This document shows, piece by piece, positions 43,829 to 52,090 of a stretch of DNA of 64,000 nt (positions are counted from its first letter, which is position 1; each line of letters begins with the position of its first letter). Under the pieces are notes generated by a model, which was given only the letters and a program-made list of their open reading frames with translations, had not been told where the DNA came from and made no database searches. Source of the stretch: Terrabacter sp. Root85 (GTDB lineage: Bacteria; Actinomycetota; Actinomycetes; Actinomycetales; Dermatophilaceae). The stretch spans positions 1,285,094 through 1,349,093 of the forward strand of contig NZ_LMIW01000001.1 of the NCBI RefSeq assembly GCF_001429185.1. The letters run 5' to 3'. The position numbers and the translations under genes were made by a program.

Positions 43829-44872
43829 ATGACCACCACACCTCGTCCGGTCGACGGCGCCTCGGGGGCGCCGGCGATCGAGCTGCGTTCGCTCGTCAAG
43901 AGCTTCCCTTCCCGACGCGGGTCCCAGGATGCCGAGGTCCGTGCCGTCGACGGCATCGACCTGCGCATCGAGCCCGGCGAGGTCGTCGCCTTCCTCGGAC
44001 CCAACGGTGCCGGCAAGACGACGACCCTCGACATGGTGCTCGGCCTCACCGAGCCGACGAGCGGCACGGCCGAGGTCTTCGGCCGGCGTCCTCGCGAGGC
44101 CGTCGTCGGCGGGCACGTGTCCGCCGTCCTCCAGACGGGCGGGCTCCTGCGCGACCTCACCGTCCGCGAGACGGTCCGGATGATCGCGTCGACGTATGCC
44201 GTCCACTCCCCGGTCGACGAGGTCATCGACCGTGCCGGGCTGAGGTCGCTCGCCGACCGCCGCGTCTCCAAGTGCTCGGGCGGCGAGCAGCAGCGGCTGC
44301 GCTTCGCCCTGGCGCTCCTGCCCGACCCCCGGCTGCTCGTCCTCGACGAGCCGACGGCGGGCATGGACGTCACGGCCCGGCGCGACTTCTGGGACACGAT
44401 GCACGCCGACGCCAGCGCGGGCCGCACCGTCGTCTTCGCCACGCACTACCTCGAGGAGGCCGACGCCTTCGCCGACCGCATCGTCCTCATCGCCGGCGGC
44501 CGCATCGTCGCCGACGGCACGACGGCCGAGATCCGGTCGCAGGCGAGCGGACGCACCGTCTCCGCGACGCTGCCGCCGGGCTCGGTCGCCGAGTCCGTCG
44601 CGAGGCTGCGGACGGTCGGCGGCGTGCACCAGGTCGAGGAGCGCGGCAACCGGGTCGTCGTCACGGCCGGCGACTCCGACACCGTCGCCCGGCTGCTCCT
44701 GCTCGAGCTCGGCGGCACCGACCTCGAGATCGTCACCGCCGGCCTCGAGCAGGCCTTCATGACCCTGACCGGTGACGGCCGCGACGCCCGTGACGCCCGT
44801 GACGCCCCTGACGCCCGTGACGCCCGGGACGCCCGCGACGCCACGACCCCCGACGAGGAGCTCGTCCGATGA
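43829..44872 (+). CDS. ABC transporter ATP-binding protein (ABC-2 exporter type)
   Basis: 347-aa ATPase: Walker A GPNGAGKTTT, Q-loop region SAVLQTGGLL, signature CSGGEQQRLRF (Cys for the first Leu), Walker B LLVLDEPTAGMD, H-loop VFATHYLEEA. A C-terminal domain of about 80 residues follows, then a tail of Asp-Ala-Arg triplets encoded by a 9-bp tandem repeat. GGGAGAG precedes the ATG. Its stop overlaps the permease ATG. With the permease and the following two-component pair it forms an operon like the DesK/DesR-linked exporters; likely a lipid or drug exporter under its own regulator. Confidence 0.92.
   Translation: MTTTPRPVDGASGAPAIELRSLVKSFPSRRGSQDAEVRAVDGIDLRIEPGEVVAFLGPNGAGKTTTLDMVLGLTEPTSGTAEVFGRRPREAVVGGHVSAVLQTGGLLRDLTVRETVRMIASTYAVHSPVDEVIDRAGLRSLADRRVSKCSGGEQQRLRFALALLPDPRLLVLDEPTAGMDVTARRDFWDTMHADASAGRTVVFATHYLEEADAFADRIVLIAGGRIVADGTTAEIRSQASGRTVSATLPPGSVAESVARLRTVGGVHQVEERGNRVVVTAGDSDTVARLLLLELGGTDLEIVTAGLEQAFMTLTGDGRDARDARDAPDARDARDARDATTPDEELVR
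44783..44845 (+). repeat. 9-bp tandem repeat in the ABC ATPase tail
   Basis: Seven imperfect units of GACGCCCGT encode repeated Asp-Ala-Arg (one unit Asp-Ala-Pro). In-frame slippage would change tail length without breaking the gene. Confidence 0.85.
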
Positions 44873-45615
44873 ACGCCACCTTCACGCTGCTCGAGATGCG
44901 CCGGATCACGCGCGACTGGGCGGGCATGTTCTTCACCGCCGTGCTGCCCGCCTTCTTCTACCTCATCTTCGGCGCGACGGTCGATGCCAAGGACGCCACC
45001 ATCGGCAACGGCAACGTCGCGATGTACGTCATGATCAGCATGGCCGCCTACGGCGCCGTCACCGCGACGACGAGCATCGGCGGCAACGCGGCCGTCGAGC
45101 GACAGCAGGGCTGGGGGCGCCAGCTCGGGCTCACGCCGCTCGCCGACTCGTCCTACATCGCCATGAAGGCGCTCATCGCCATGACCGTGGCGGCCGTGCC
45201 GATCCTGCTGACCTTCGCCCTCGGTGCTGCGACCGGCGCTCGTGGGTCGGCGCAGGCCTGGGTGCTCAGCGCGGTGCTCTGCCTCGTCGGGTCCGCCGTC
45301 TTCGCCGTCTACGGCCTGCTCGTCGGCACGGCGTTCCGCTCCGAGGCCGCGGTCGGCGCCGCGAGCGGCACCATGGTGATCTTCGCCTTCCTCGGCAACG
45401 TCTTCATCCCGCTGTCCGGGGCCCTGCTGGCCTTCGCGAAGTTCACGCCGCTCTACGGGTACGCCGCCCTGGCGCGCTATCCGCTCACCGAGGGCTACCT
45501 GCCCGACGGGTCGCAGGACCCGCTGTGGGTGCCGATCGTCAACGTGCTCGCCTGGCTCGCGATCTTCGGGACCGCCGCCGTGCTCCTCGTGCGGCGCGGC
45601 CGGGAGCGCCAGTGA
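44869..45615 (+). CDS. ABC-2 type permease
   Basis: 248 aa with six hydrophobic segments (AGMFFTAVLPAFFYLIFGAT, MYVMISMAAYGAVTATTSI, ALIAMTVAAVPILLTFALG, VLSAVLCLVGSAVFAVYGLL and so on). The cytoplasmic RQQGWGRQLGLTPL loop is typical of ABC-2 exporters. ATG overlaps the ATPase stop; its own stop overlaps the kinase GTG. Confidence 0.9.
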   Translation: MNATFTLLEMRRITRDWAGMFFTAVLPAFFYLIFGATVDAKDATIGNGNVAMYVMISMAAYGAVTATTSIGGNAAVERQQGWGRQLGLTPLADSSYIAMKALIAMTVAAVPILLTFALGAATGARGSAQAWVLSAVLCLVGSAVFAVYGLLVGTAFRSEAAVGAASGTMVIFAFLGNVFIPLSGALLAFAKFTPLYGYAALARYPLTEGYLPDGSQDPLWVPIVNVLAWLAIFGTAAVLLVRRGRERQ

Positions 45616-46745
45616 CCCAGCGGGCGTCGGTCTCCGACGTTCCGGGTGCCCCGGCCGCCGACCCGGCGCCGGGGCGCAACCCGTGGGAGCGCTTCGGCTG
45701 GGTCGTCCAGTCGGTGTGGCTCGTCTTCCTCGTCTTCCCCGTCATCGCGATCGTCTCGAGCGGTCTGCCCGTCTGGCAGGTCGTGCTCGGGCTGGCGCTC
45801 GTGCTGACCTTCGCCGTCGTCTACGGCCTCGGCGCGCAGCACCTCCAGCGCCTGCACCGGAGGTGCGCGCCGACGCAGCGTCGGGGTGTCGGCTACCTGC
45901 TCGTGCTGGCCGGCTGCGCGATCGGGCTGGTTCCACTCATCGGCGCCGGCAGCCTCGGCTTCCTGCCCTTCGTCGTGTCGTTCGGGATGTTCGCGCTGCC
46001 ACTCGCGTGGTCGATCGCCCTGGGCATCGCGTGCGTGGCGATCGCGACGGCGGTCGCGGTCTTCGTCGACCCCGACGAGGGCACCTGGGTCGTGGCCATC
46101 ATCGTCTTCGCCGTCGGTGCGATGACCGGGGCGGTCCGGCTCATGACCGACCGGGGTGAGGACTACGAGCGGATCTCGCGCGACCTCGCCATCGTCGAGG
46201 AGCGCGAGCGCGTGGCCCGCGACGTCCACGACGTGCTCGGCCACTCGCTCACCGTCGTCACGGTCAAGGCCGAGCTGGCCGAGCGTCTCGTCGACCTCGA
46301 CCCCGAGCGGGCCAAGGGCGAGCTCGCCGAGATCCAGGCGCTGAGCCGTCAGGCGCTCGCCGAGATCCGGGCGACCGTCGGGGGCCTGCGGGTGGCCCGC
46401 CTCGGTGACGAGCTGGCCTCGGCTCGCACGGCGCTCGCCGGCGCCGGCATCGAGGGCCACGTGCCCGACGACCCGAGCGCGGTCGACCCCCGCCACCGCA
46501 CGGTCCTCGCCTGGGTGCTGCGCGAGGCGACGACCAACGTCGTGCGCCACAGCGACGCCGACGCCTGCTGGGTCGAGCTCGAGTCGAACCGTCTGACTGT
46601 CCGCGACGACGGTCGCGGCCTCGGCGAGCGGCCGGAGGGGAACGGCATACGCGGGCTGCGTGAGAGGGTCGAGGCCGCGGGAGGTCGGCTCTCGATCGAG
46701 ACGGGCCCCGAGGGCCACGGGACCGTGCTGGAGGTGGCGCTGTGA
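45612..46745 (+). CDS. DesK-like sensor histidine kinase
   Basis: 377 aa. Five or six membrane segments fill residues about 30-180. HisKA_3 motif ERERVARDVHDVLGHSLTVV with phosphoacceptor His206, then an HATPase domain (LREATTNVVRHSDA, VRDDGRGLGE, GIRGLRERVEAAGG). The GTG start overlaps the permease stop (GTGA). In the DesK family the membrane segments sense bilayer state or the transported compound. It would phosphorylate the LuxR-type regulator whose GTG overlaps its stop. Confidence 0.92.
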   Translation: MTQRASVSDVPGAPAADPAPGRNPWERFGWVVQSVWLVFLVFPVIAIVSSGLPVWQVVLGLALVLTFAVVYGLGAQHLQRLHRRCAPTQRRGVGYLLVLAGCAIGLVPLIGAGSLGFLPFVVSFGMFALPLAWSIALGIACVAIATAVAVFVDPDEGTWVVAIIVFAVGAMTGAVRLMTDRGEDYERISRDLAIVEERERVARDVHDVLGHSLTVVTVKAELAERLVDLDPERAKGELAEIQALSRQALAEIRATVGGLRVARLGDELASARTALAGAGIEGHVPDDPSAVDPRHRTVLAWVLREATTNVVRHSDADACWVELESNRLTVRDDGRGLGERPEGNGIRGLRERVEAAGGRLSIETGPEGHGTVLEVAL

Positions 46746-47356
46746 GCACGACGATCAAGGTGCTGCTCGCCGACGACCAGGCCCTGGTGCGTGGGGCGCT
46801 CGCGGCGCTGCTCGCGCTCGAGCCCGACCTCGAGGTCGTGGCCGAGGTGGGGCGCGGTGACGAGGTCGTCGACGCCGCACGTGCCTCGGCCGCCGACGTC
46901 TGCCTCCTCGACATCGAGATGCCGGGCGTCGACGGCATCGCCGCCGCGGCCGCCGTGCGCGACGCGCTCCCCGGCGTACGCACGCTCGTCGTCACGACCT
47001 TCGGCCGCCCGGGCTACCTGCGTCGGGCGCTCGAGGCCGGCGCGTCCGGTTTCGTCGTCAAGGACACTCCGGCCCGCCAGCTCGCCGAGGCGGTGCGGCG
47101 CGTGCACGCCGGGCTCCGCGTCGTCGACCCGTCCCTCGCCACCGAGTCGCTCGTCGACGGAGCCAACCCCCTGACCGAGCGCGAGCGCGAGGTGCTCGGG
47201 GTCGCGCTGCGCGGTGGCACCGTCGCCGCCATCGCCGGGGTCGTCCACCTGTCGCCGGGCACGGTCCGCAACCACCTCAGCGCGGCCATCGGCAAGACCG
47301 GCACGTCGACGCGCGCCGAGGCCGCCCGCGTGGCCCAGGAGCGTGGCTGGCTCTGA
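46742..47356 (+). CDS. DesR-like response regulator (LuxR HTH)
   Basis: 204 aa. Receiver with Asp57 (CLLDIEMPG) and Lys in FVVKDTPAR; NarL/LuxR HTH at the C-terminus (LTEREREVLGVALRGG, VVHLSPGTVRNHLSAAIGK). Probably controls the ABC genes of its own operon. GTG overlaps the kinase stop (GTGA), making four coupled genes from 43829. Confidence 0.92.
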   Translation: MSTTIKVLLADDQALVRGALAALLALEPDLEVVAEVGRGDEVVDAARASAADVCLLDIEMPGVDGIAAAAAVRDALPGVRTLVVTTFGRPGYLRRALEAGASGFVVKDTPARQLAEAVRRVHAGLRVVDPSLATESLVDGANPLTEREREVLGVALRGGTVAAIAGVVHLSPGTVRNHLSAAIGKTGTSTRAEAARVAQERGWL

Positions 47357-47454
47357 CCGGCCTTTCGAGGATCGAAGTGTCGAGTCGGGTCGCCCCCGTT
47401 CGACGTCGTGGTGGAGGCTGGGACGGACCCGGCACGACACGCAAGGAGAGACCG

Positions 47455-47823
47455 ATGCGCTACCTCATGATCCACAAGATCGACGAGTCCCGCCCCGAGG
47501 CCTGGAACCCGAGCCAAGAGTTCCAGGACGCGATGGGCGCGCTCATGTCGGAGTACGCCGAGTCGGGCATCCTGCTCGCCGCCGAGGGCGTGACGCAGAG
47601 CAAGGACGGCGCGATCCTCCGCAAGACCGAGGGCGCCGGCGTCACGGTGACCGACGGCCCGTTCAGCGAGGCGCGCGAGGTCATCGGCGGCTTCGCCCTC
47701 GTCAACGTCGAGAGCAAGGAGCAGGCGCTCGAGCTGGCCGGGAGGTTCGCCTCGCTCTTCGACGAGGTGTCGGTCGAGGTCCGCCGGGTCTACGAGTTCG
47801 AGGACCTGCCGCAGCCGTCCTGA
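47455..47823 (+). CDS. YCII/DGPF-family protein
   Basis: 122 aa, MRYLMIHKIDESRPEAW at the start and VTDGPFSEAREVIGGFALVNV in the middle, the family signature. Function unknown; ferredoxin-like fold. AAGGAGAG lies seven bases before the ATG. It is separate from the two-component operon by about 100 bp and ends in a strong hairpin. Confidence 0.85.
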   Translation: MRYLMIHKIDESRPEAWNPSQEFQDAMGALMSEYAESGILLAAEGVTQSKDGAILRKTEGAGVTVTDGPFSEAREVIGGFALVNVESKEQALELAGRFASLFDEVSVEVRRVYEFEDLPQPS

Positions 47824-47835
47824 GCCGACCGACGT

Positions 47836-47877
47836 CGTGGAGGTTCGCACCCCTCGGACGGGGTGCGAACCTCCACG
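47836..47877. terminator. perfect 18-bp-arm hairpin between convergent genes
   Basis: CGTGGAGGTTCGCACCCC (47836-47853) pairs exactly with GGGGTGCGAACCTCCACG (47860-47877) with a six-base loop. It lies between the stops of the YCII and HdeD-like genes. No T-run; sequence unrelated to the other two long hairpins. Confidence 0.78.
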
Positions 47878-47908
47878 CTGTCGTGTGCCGTCCGGTGGCG
47901 CGAGCGGG

Positions 47909-48574
47909 TCAGGCGGTGGCCGGCGCCGAGGTGCTGCTGCTGCCGGCGGCCCGGCGCGCCATGAAGGCCGCGACGAGCTCGACGATGCCGATGACGATGA
48001 GCGCGATGCCGGCGATGCGGGTGAGCACGACGAGCGACGAGCCCGGGAAGATCGCGACGACGAGGCCGCCGAGGATCGAGACGACGCCGCTGACGATGAG
48101 GAAGACGCGGGTGCCGGTCGTCCGGTCGGAGCCGAAGCCCTGGACGAGCGCGGCGATGCCCTCGGCGATCCAGCCGATCGCGATGAAGATGGCGATGACG
48201 GCGAGCGAGGTGCCGGGTCGGAAGAGGCAGATGATGCCGGCGATGATCGAGAGCACGCCGAGCCCGATGGAGACGGGCTTGAGCCAGCCAGGGTCGCTCG
48301 GCAGGTCGCGCGTCACCGACAGGCGGACGGCCCCGGCGACGATGAGCTGCAGCCCGAACATGATGGCCACGATGAGCAGGGTCGCCTTGGGCCAGACGAG
48401 CACCATGATGCCGAGGATGACGGACAGGATGCCCATGGCGATGAGGGCGCCCGACCATCCGGACGAGGTGGCCGGGGACGCCCACGTCGCGGCGGCCTCG
48501 CGGCGCGTCCTCGGTGCGTCGGGTGCGGGGTCGGTCGGGTCGGGTGACGCTGCGTTCGGGACGGTGCTCGACAT
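47909..48574 (-). CDS. HdeD-like membrane protein (DUF308)
   Basis: 221 aa with six short hydrophobic segments arranged as the three repeated DUF308 units (ILSVILGIMVLVWPKATLLIV, IGLGVLSIIAGIICLFRPG, VVSILGGLVVAIFPGSSLVVL). HdeD-type proteins are acid-stress linked in enterobacteria; the role in actinobacteria is unknown. The N-terminal 35 residues are Pro/Asp/Ala-rich. CGGAGGAAGCC before the ATG sets the start. Confidence 0.85.
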   Translation of the reverse strand: MSSTVPNAASPDPTDPAPDAPRTRREAAATWASPATSSGWSGALIAMGILSVILGIMVLVWPKATLLIVAIMFGLQLIVAGAVRLSVTRDLPSDPGWLKPVSIGLGVLSIIAGIICLFRPGTSLAVIAIFIAIGWIAEGIAALVQGFGSDRTTGTRVFLIVSGVVSILGGLVVAIFPGSSLVVLTRIAGIALIVIGIVELVAAFMARRAAGSSSTSAPATA

Positions 48575-48723
48575 GGCTTCCTCCGTAAGGGGTGAGGTGC
48601 TGCCCGAGGTGCGGCACCACCAGTCTCGTCCCGATCAGCCCCCGGTGCTCGCTTTTGCCCCGCGACCCGCGCGGCGGCACACGGGGCGAGTGGCCGTCCG
48701 TGGCGGGCCCCCCGGTGGACCGA

Positions 48724-48729
48724 TAGCGT
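48724..48729 (+). promoter_or_regulatory. -10 element TAGCGT of the ATP-grasp operon
   Basis: TAGCGT, seven bases, GTG start at 48737. Identical hexamer and spacing to the UvrA-like gene at 52908. No ribosome site, so a leaderless mRNA is likely; the -35 is weak. Confidence 0.5.
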
Positions 48730-48736
48730 CGACGCC

Positions 48737-49966
48737 GTGAACATCATCTTCGTGGAGCCGTCGTTCCCGGCGAACCAGCGTCGCTTCGTGCACGCGCTCG
48801 CCTCGGTGGGCGCGAACGTCTACGGCATCGGTGAGTCCGACGAGGCGCACCTCGGCGACGAGGTGCTGGGCGCGCTCCGCGGCTACTACCGCGTCGGCTC
48901 GGTGACGAACGTCGAGCAGATGGTCGAGGCGGTCCGCTACTTCCAGGACAAGGTCTGGATCGACGCGCTCGAGGCGACCGTCGAGGCGCACACGATGCCG
49001 GCGGCGCAGGTCCGCGAGGCGTGCGGCATCCCCGGCACGAGCGTCCGCACGACCTGGCTGTGCCGCGACAAGCCGTCGATGAAGGAGGCGCTGCGCCAGG
49101 CGGGCGTGCCCACCGCGGCGAGCGCGGCCGTCGACTCGGCCGCCGAGGCGCGCGCGTTCGCCGAGCGCGAGGGCTACCCGCTCATCCTCAAGCCGCGCGC
49201 GGGCGCCGGCGCCCAGGGCACGGTGCGCGTCGACTCCGACCACGAGCTCGAGCAGGCGCTCCAGGGCTACGCCCGCGAGGGTGCGAGCTCGATCGCCATC
49301 GAGGAGTTCGTCGAAGGTCACGAGGGCTTCTACGACACGATCAGCCTCGACGGCCGCGTCGTGCACGACTGGGCGACGCACTACTACCCCAACGTCCTCG
49401 AGGCGATGCGCCAGCGCTGGATCTCCCCGCAGTTCATCACGACGAACCGCATCGACGAGCCGGGCAACGCCTTCTACACCGAGGTGCGTGAGCTCGGGCG
49501 CCGCGTCATCGAGGCGCTCGGCATCGAGACGTCGGCCACGCACATGGAGTGGTTCTACGGCCCCAAGGGCCTGAAGTTCAGCGAGATCGGCGCCCGCCCC
49601 CCGGGTGTCGGCGCCTGGGACGTCTACTCCGCGGCCAACGAGGTCGACGTCTACCGCGAGTGGGCGCACGTCATCACCCACCGCGCGCCCGAGCGCCAGA
49701 TGCAGCGCACGTATGCCGCCGGCATCGTCGCGCTCCGCCCCGACCACGACGGGTCGATCACCGGCTACACCGGCATCGACGAGATCCAGTCGCGCTACGG
49801 CGAGTGGGTCATCGACGGCCACTTCCCGCCGGTCGGGCACGGCACCCAGGGCGTCGAGGCCGGCTACATGGCCAACGCGTGGGTGCGACTGCGCCACCCC
49901 GACTTCGACACGGCGCGCGCCATGCTCGACGACGTCGGCCGCACGATCCACGTGCACGCGGGCTGA
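48737..49966 (+). CDS. ATP-grasp ligase of unknown substrate
   Basis: 409 aa. MNIIFVEPSFPANQRRFVHAL is the pre-ATP-grasp domain. The ATP-grasp core has KPSMKEALRQAGVPT, YPLILKPRAGAGAQGTVRV (ATP-binding Lys) and KFSEIGARPPGVGAW (metal-binding Glu/Arg). Such enzymes join a carboxylate, via acyl phosphate, to an amine, thiol or another acid. It is first in a four-gene run with an S51-like hydrolase and two alpha/beta hydrolases, so it probably makes an amide or ester whose turnover the others perform. No match to carbamoyl-phosphate or biotin carboxylases. Leaderless GTG start. Confidence 0.85.
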   Translation: MNIIFVEPSFPANQRRFVHALASVGANVYGIGESDEAHLGDEVLGALRGYYRVGSVTNVEQMVEAVRYFQDKVWIDALEATVEAHTMPAAQVREACGIPGTSVRTTWLCRDKPSMKEALRQAGVPTAASAAVDSAAEARAFAEREGYPLILKPRAGAGAQGTVRVDSDHELEQALQGYAREGASSIAIEEFVEGHEGFYDTISLDGRVVHDWATHYYPNVLEAMRQRWISPQFITTNRIDEPGNAFYTEVRELGRRVIEALGIETSATHMEWFYGPKGLKFSEIGARPPGVGAWDVYSAANEVDVYREWAHVITHRAPERQMQRTYAAGIVALRPDHDGSITGYTGIDEIQSRYGEWVIDGHFPPVGHGTQGVEAGYMANAWVRLRHPDFDTARAMLDDVGRTIHVHAG

Positions 49967-49987
49967 GCGCGGTTGAGCCCTGTCCTG

Positions 49988-50914
49988 ATGTCGACGACGA
50001 TCCTGCTCGGCCCCCAGCGGTTCACGACGACCGTGGGCGCCACCGTGCGCTCCCTCGGCGTGACCGGCCGCATCGCCATGGTCAACTCCGGCTGGGAGGA
50101 GCGCGAGTCCGACGACGCCGAGCTCGCCGGCCACCTCGACGGGCGCGGCGTCAACCTGCGCCTGCACCACCGGATGATGGACGTGCTGGCCAAGGACCAG
50201 CACTTCGCGGCGGCGGCGGTCGCGTTCCGCGACCGGATGGACGAGCTGCGCGCCTTCTACGGCATACGGCTCCAGGCGGCGATCGACGCCGTGCACGCCG
50301 TCGCGCACCGGACCTCGATCCACGCCGTCGGCCCCATCGCCGAGGAGTCCGCGATGGAGGCCGTGCGCGAGGTCGACCGGTGGTATGCCGCCGAGCTCGA
50401 GGAGCTCTACGGCTCGGTCCGCGCCACCGCGCCGCTCGACGAGAGCGGCACCATCGGCTGGCACCGGGGCGAGATCGGTGCGCTCCTCGACGAGTGCGAA
50501 GCGGTCGTCATCGCGGGTGGCAACGTGCGCACCCTGCTGCGCACGTTGCGCGTCTTCGACGTCACCCTCCGGCCGGAGCAGTCCGTGGTCGCGTGGTCGG
50601 CCGGTGCGATGGCCCTGACCGACGAGGTCGTGCTCTTCCACGACTTCACGCCCCACGGCGTCGCCGCGGCCGAGCTCCACGACCGGGGGCTGGGTCGGCT
50701 GCCCGGGATCGTCGCGCTGCCGCACGCCAAGAGGCGGCTGCTCCTCGACGGCCACGAGCGCATGTCGGTGCTGGCCCGGCGCTTCGCCGAGCACCGGCTG
50801 CTCCTGCTCGACGACGGGGCCGTCGTGCGCTTCCCCGACGGCGCGACCGAGCTGCCGGTCGGTGCGCGCGTCATCGACCGCACCGGTCACGTCTCGGTGG
50901 TGGGGGTCGCGTGA
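49988..50914 (+). CDS. S51/cyanophycinase-like class I GAT-fold hydrolase
   Basis: 308 aa with the class I glutamine-amidotransferase-like fold. IAGGNVRTLLRTL matches the glycine-rich loop and VVAWSAGAMAL carries the nucleophile Ser (as in peptidase E and cyanophycinase, GxSAGA). LLLDDGAVVRF is a late conserved strand. S51 enzymes cut after Asp or release Asp-Arg units. ATG 49988 starts the fold (TILLGPQRF). It lies 21 bp after the ATP-grasp gene, and its stop overlaps the esterase GTG. The unusually long insertion (residues about 60-140, rich in charged helices) differs from peptidase E (about 230 aa). Confidence 0.78.
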   Translation: MSTTILLGPQRFTTTVGATVRSLGVTGRIAMVNSGWEERESDDAELAGHLDGRGVNLRLHHRMMDVLAKDQHFAAAAVAFRDRMDELRAFYGIRLQAAIDAVHAVAHRTSIHAVGPIAEESAMEAVREVDRWYAAELEELYGSVRATAPLDESGTIGWHRGEIGALLDECEAVVIAGGNVRTLLRTLRVFDVTLRPEQSVVAWSAGAMALTDEVVLFHDFTPHGVAAAELHDRGLGRLPGIVALPHAKRRLLLDGHERMSVLARRFAEHRLLLLDDGAVVRFPDGATELPVGARVIDRTGHVSVVGVA

Positions 50915-52062
50915 GCGCCATGGAACGCCTCGCCGTCAACCGCCTCCGCGAGCGACTGCCGCTCGACGGCCCGACGATCGACCGCTTCGTCGAGCGCTAC
51001 GGGTGCCCGATCATCGAGGGCGAGCGCGCGACCTTCCTCTACCGAGGCAACGTCGACGAGGTGTGGGTGCGCCACCGCGTCGTCGGTCTGCCGGATCCCC
51101 TGCCGCTCAAGCGGATCGGCGAGTCCGACCTCTGGGCCGTCACGACCGTGCTGCCCGAGGGGTCGCGGGTCGAGTACCAGATCGAGATCCGCAAGGGCGA
51201 CCACTACGAGCGCTTCAACGACCCGCTCAACCCGCGCCTGGCGCACAGCCCGATGGGGTCGTCGTCGGTGTGCGCGGCCATCGGCTACCGCGTGCCCGAC
51301 TGGGTCGCCCACGACCCCGAGGCCCGCCCCGGCACCCTCGTCGAGGAGCAGGTCCACAGCAAGGCCCTGCGGCGCGACCAGCCGGTGCAGATCTACCTGC
51401 CGGCGCGCTTCAACCGGGCGCAGCGCTATCCGCTCCTCGTCGTCCACGACGGCACCGACTACCTCCAGTTCGCCGCGATGAAGACCGTCCTCGACAACCT
51501 CATCCACCGGCTCGACGTCGACCCGCTCGTCGCGGTCTTCGTGCCGCCTCGGGACCGGCTCAAGGAGTACCCCAACCACGCGCCGCACGCCCGGTTCATC
51601 GCGCGCGAGCTCGTGCCGCTGCTCACCGAGCGACTCCCCCTCATCGACACACCGGAGGCGCGCTGCCTCATGGGCAGCTCCTTCGGCGGCATCGCGTCGC
51701 TGTCGACGGCGGTGCGCTACCCCGGCTTCTTCGGCTCGCTCATGCTCCAGTCCGCCTCGCTCGTCTTCACCGACATCGGCTTCGACCACGGCGGCGGCCC
51801 GGCCTTCGACCCGGTCGTGAAGTTCGTCAACCGCTTCCGCGAGAAGCCGTCGGCGGTCGTCGACCGCCTCTTCATGTCGTGCGGCGTCTACGAGCCGCTC
51901 ATCACCCCGAACCGGTCGATGGTCCCGGTCTTCCGCCATGCCGGCATGACGGTGCGCTACACGGAGTCGCGCGACGGCCACAACTGGGAGAACTGGCGCG
52001 ACCGTCTCGGTGACGGACTCGCGTGGCTCTTCCCCGGACCCCAGAAGTTCGTCTACGAGTGA
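50911..52062 (+). CDS. enterochelin-esterase-like hydrolase
   Basis: 383 aa. The N-terminal about 145 residues form an E-set/early-Ig domain as in Fes (VWVRHRVVGLPDPLPLKRI). The alpha/beta-hydrolase domain has the nucleophile in MGSSFGGIASLS and the catalytic His in RDGHNWENWRDRL, with LLVVHDGTDYL. Fes-type enzymes hydrolyse ester-linked siderophores. GTG start overlapping the previous stop; an internal ATG three codons later is possible. No siderophore synthesis or uptake gene is adjacent, so substrate remains open. Confidence 0.8.
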   Translation: MSAMERLAVNRLRERLPLDGPTIDRFVERYGCPIIEGERATFLYRGNVDEVWVRHRVVGLPDPLPLKRIGESDLWAVTTVLPEGSRVEYQIEIRKGDHYERFNDPLNPRLAHSPMGSSSVCAAIGYRVPDWVAHDPEARPGTLVEEQVHSKALRRDQPVQIYLPARFNRAQRYPLLVVHDGTDYLQFAAMKTVLDNLIHRLDVDPLVAVFVPPRDRLKEYPNHAPHARFIARELVPLLTERLPLIDTPEARCLMGSSFGGIASLSTAVRYPGFFGSLMLQSASLVFTDIGFDHGGGPAFDPVVKFVNRFREKPSAVVDRLFMSCGVYEPLITPNRSMVPVFRHAGMTVRYTESRDGHNWENWRDRLGDGLAWLFPGPQKFVYE

Positions 52063-52090
52063 CGAGCGCAAGTGAGAAGGCAGGTCACCC

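Noticed and set aside
44783..44845. CRISPR array
   Set aside because: Units are 9 bp, contiguous and coding, without spacers; no cas gene is present.
49988..50914. True cyanophycinase with a cyanophycin store
   Set aside because: No cyanophycin synthetase (Mur-ligase plus ATP-grasp fusion) is present and the protein has a large insertion unlike cyanophycinase.
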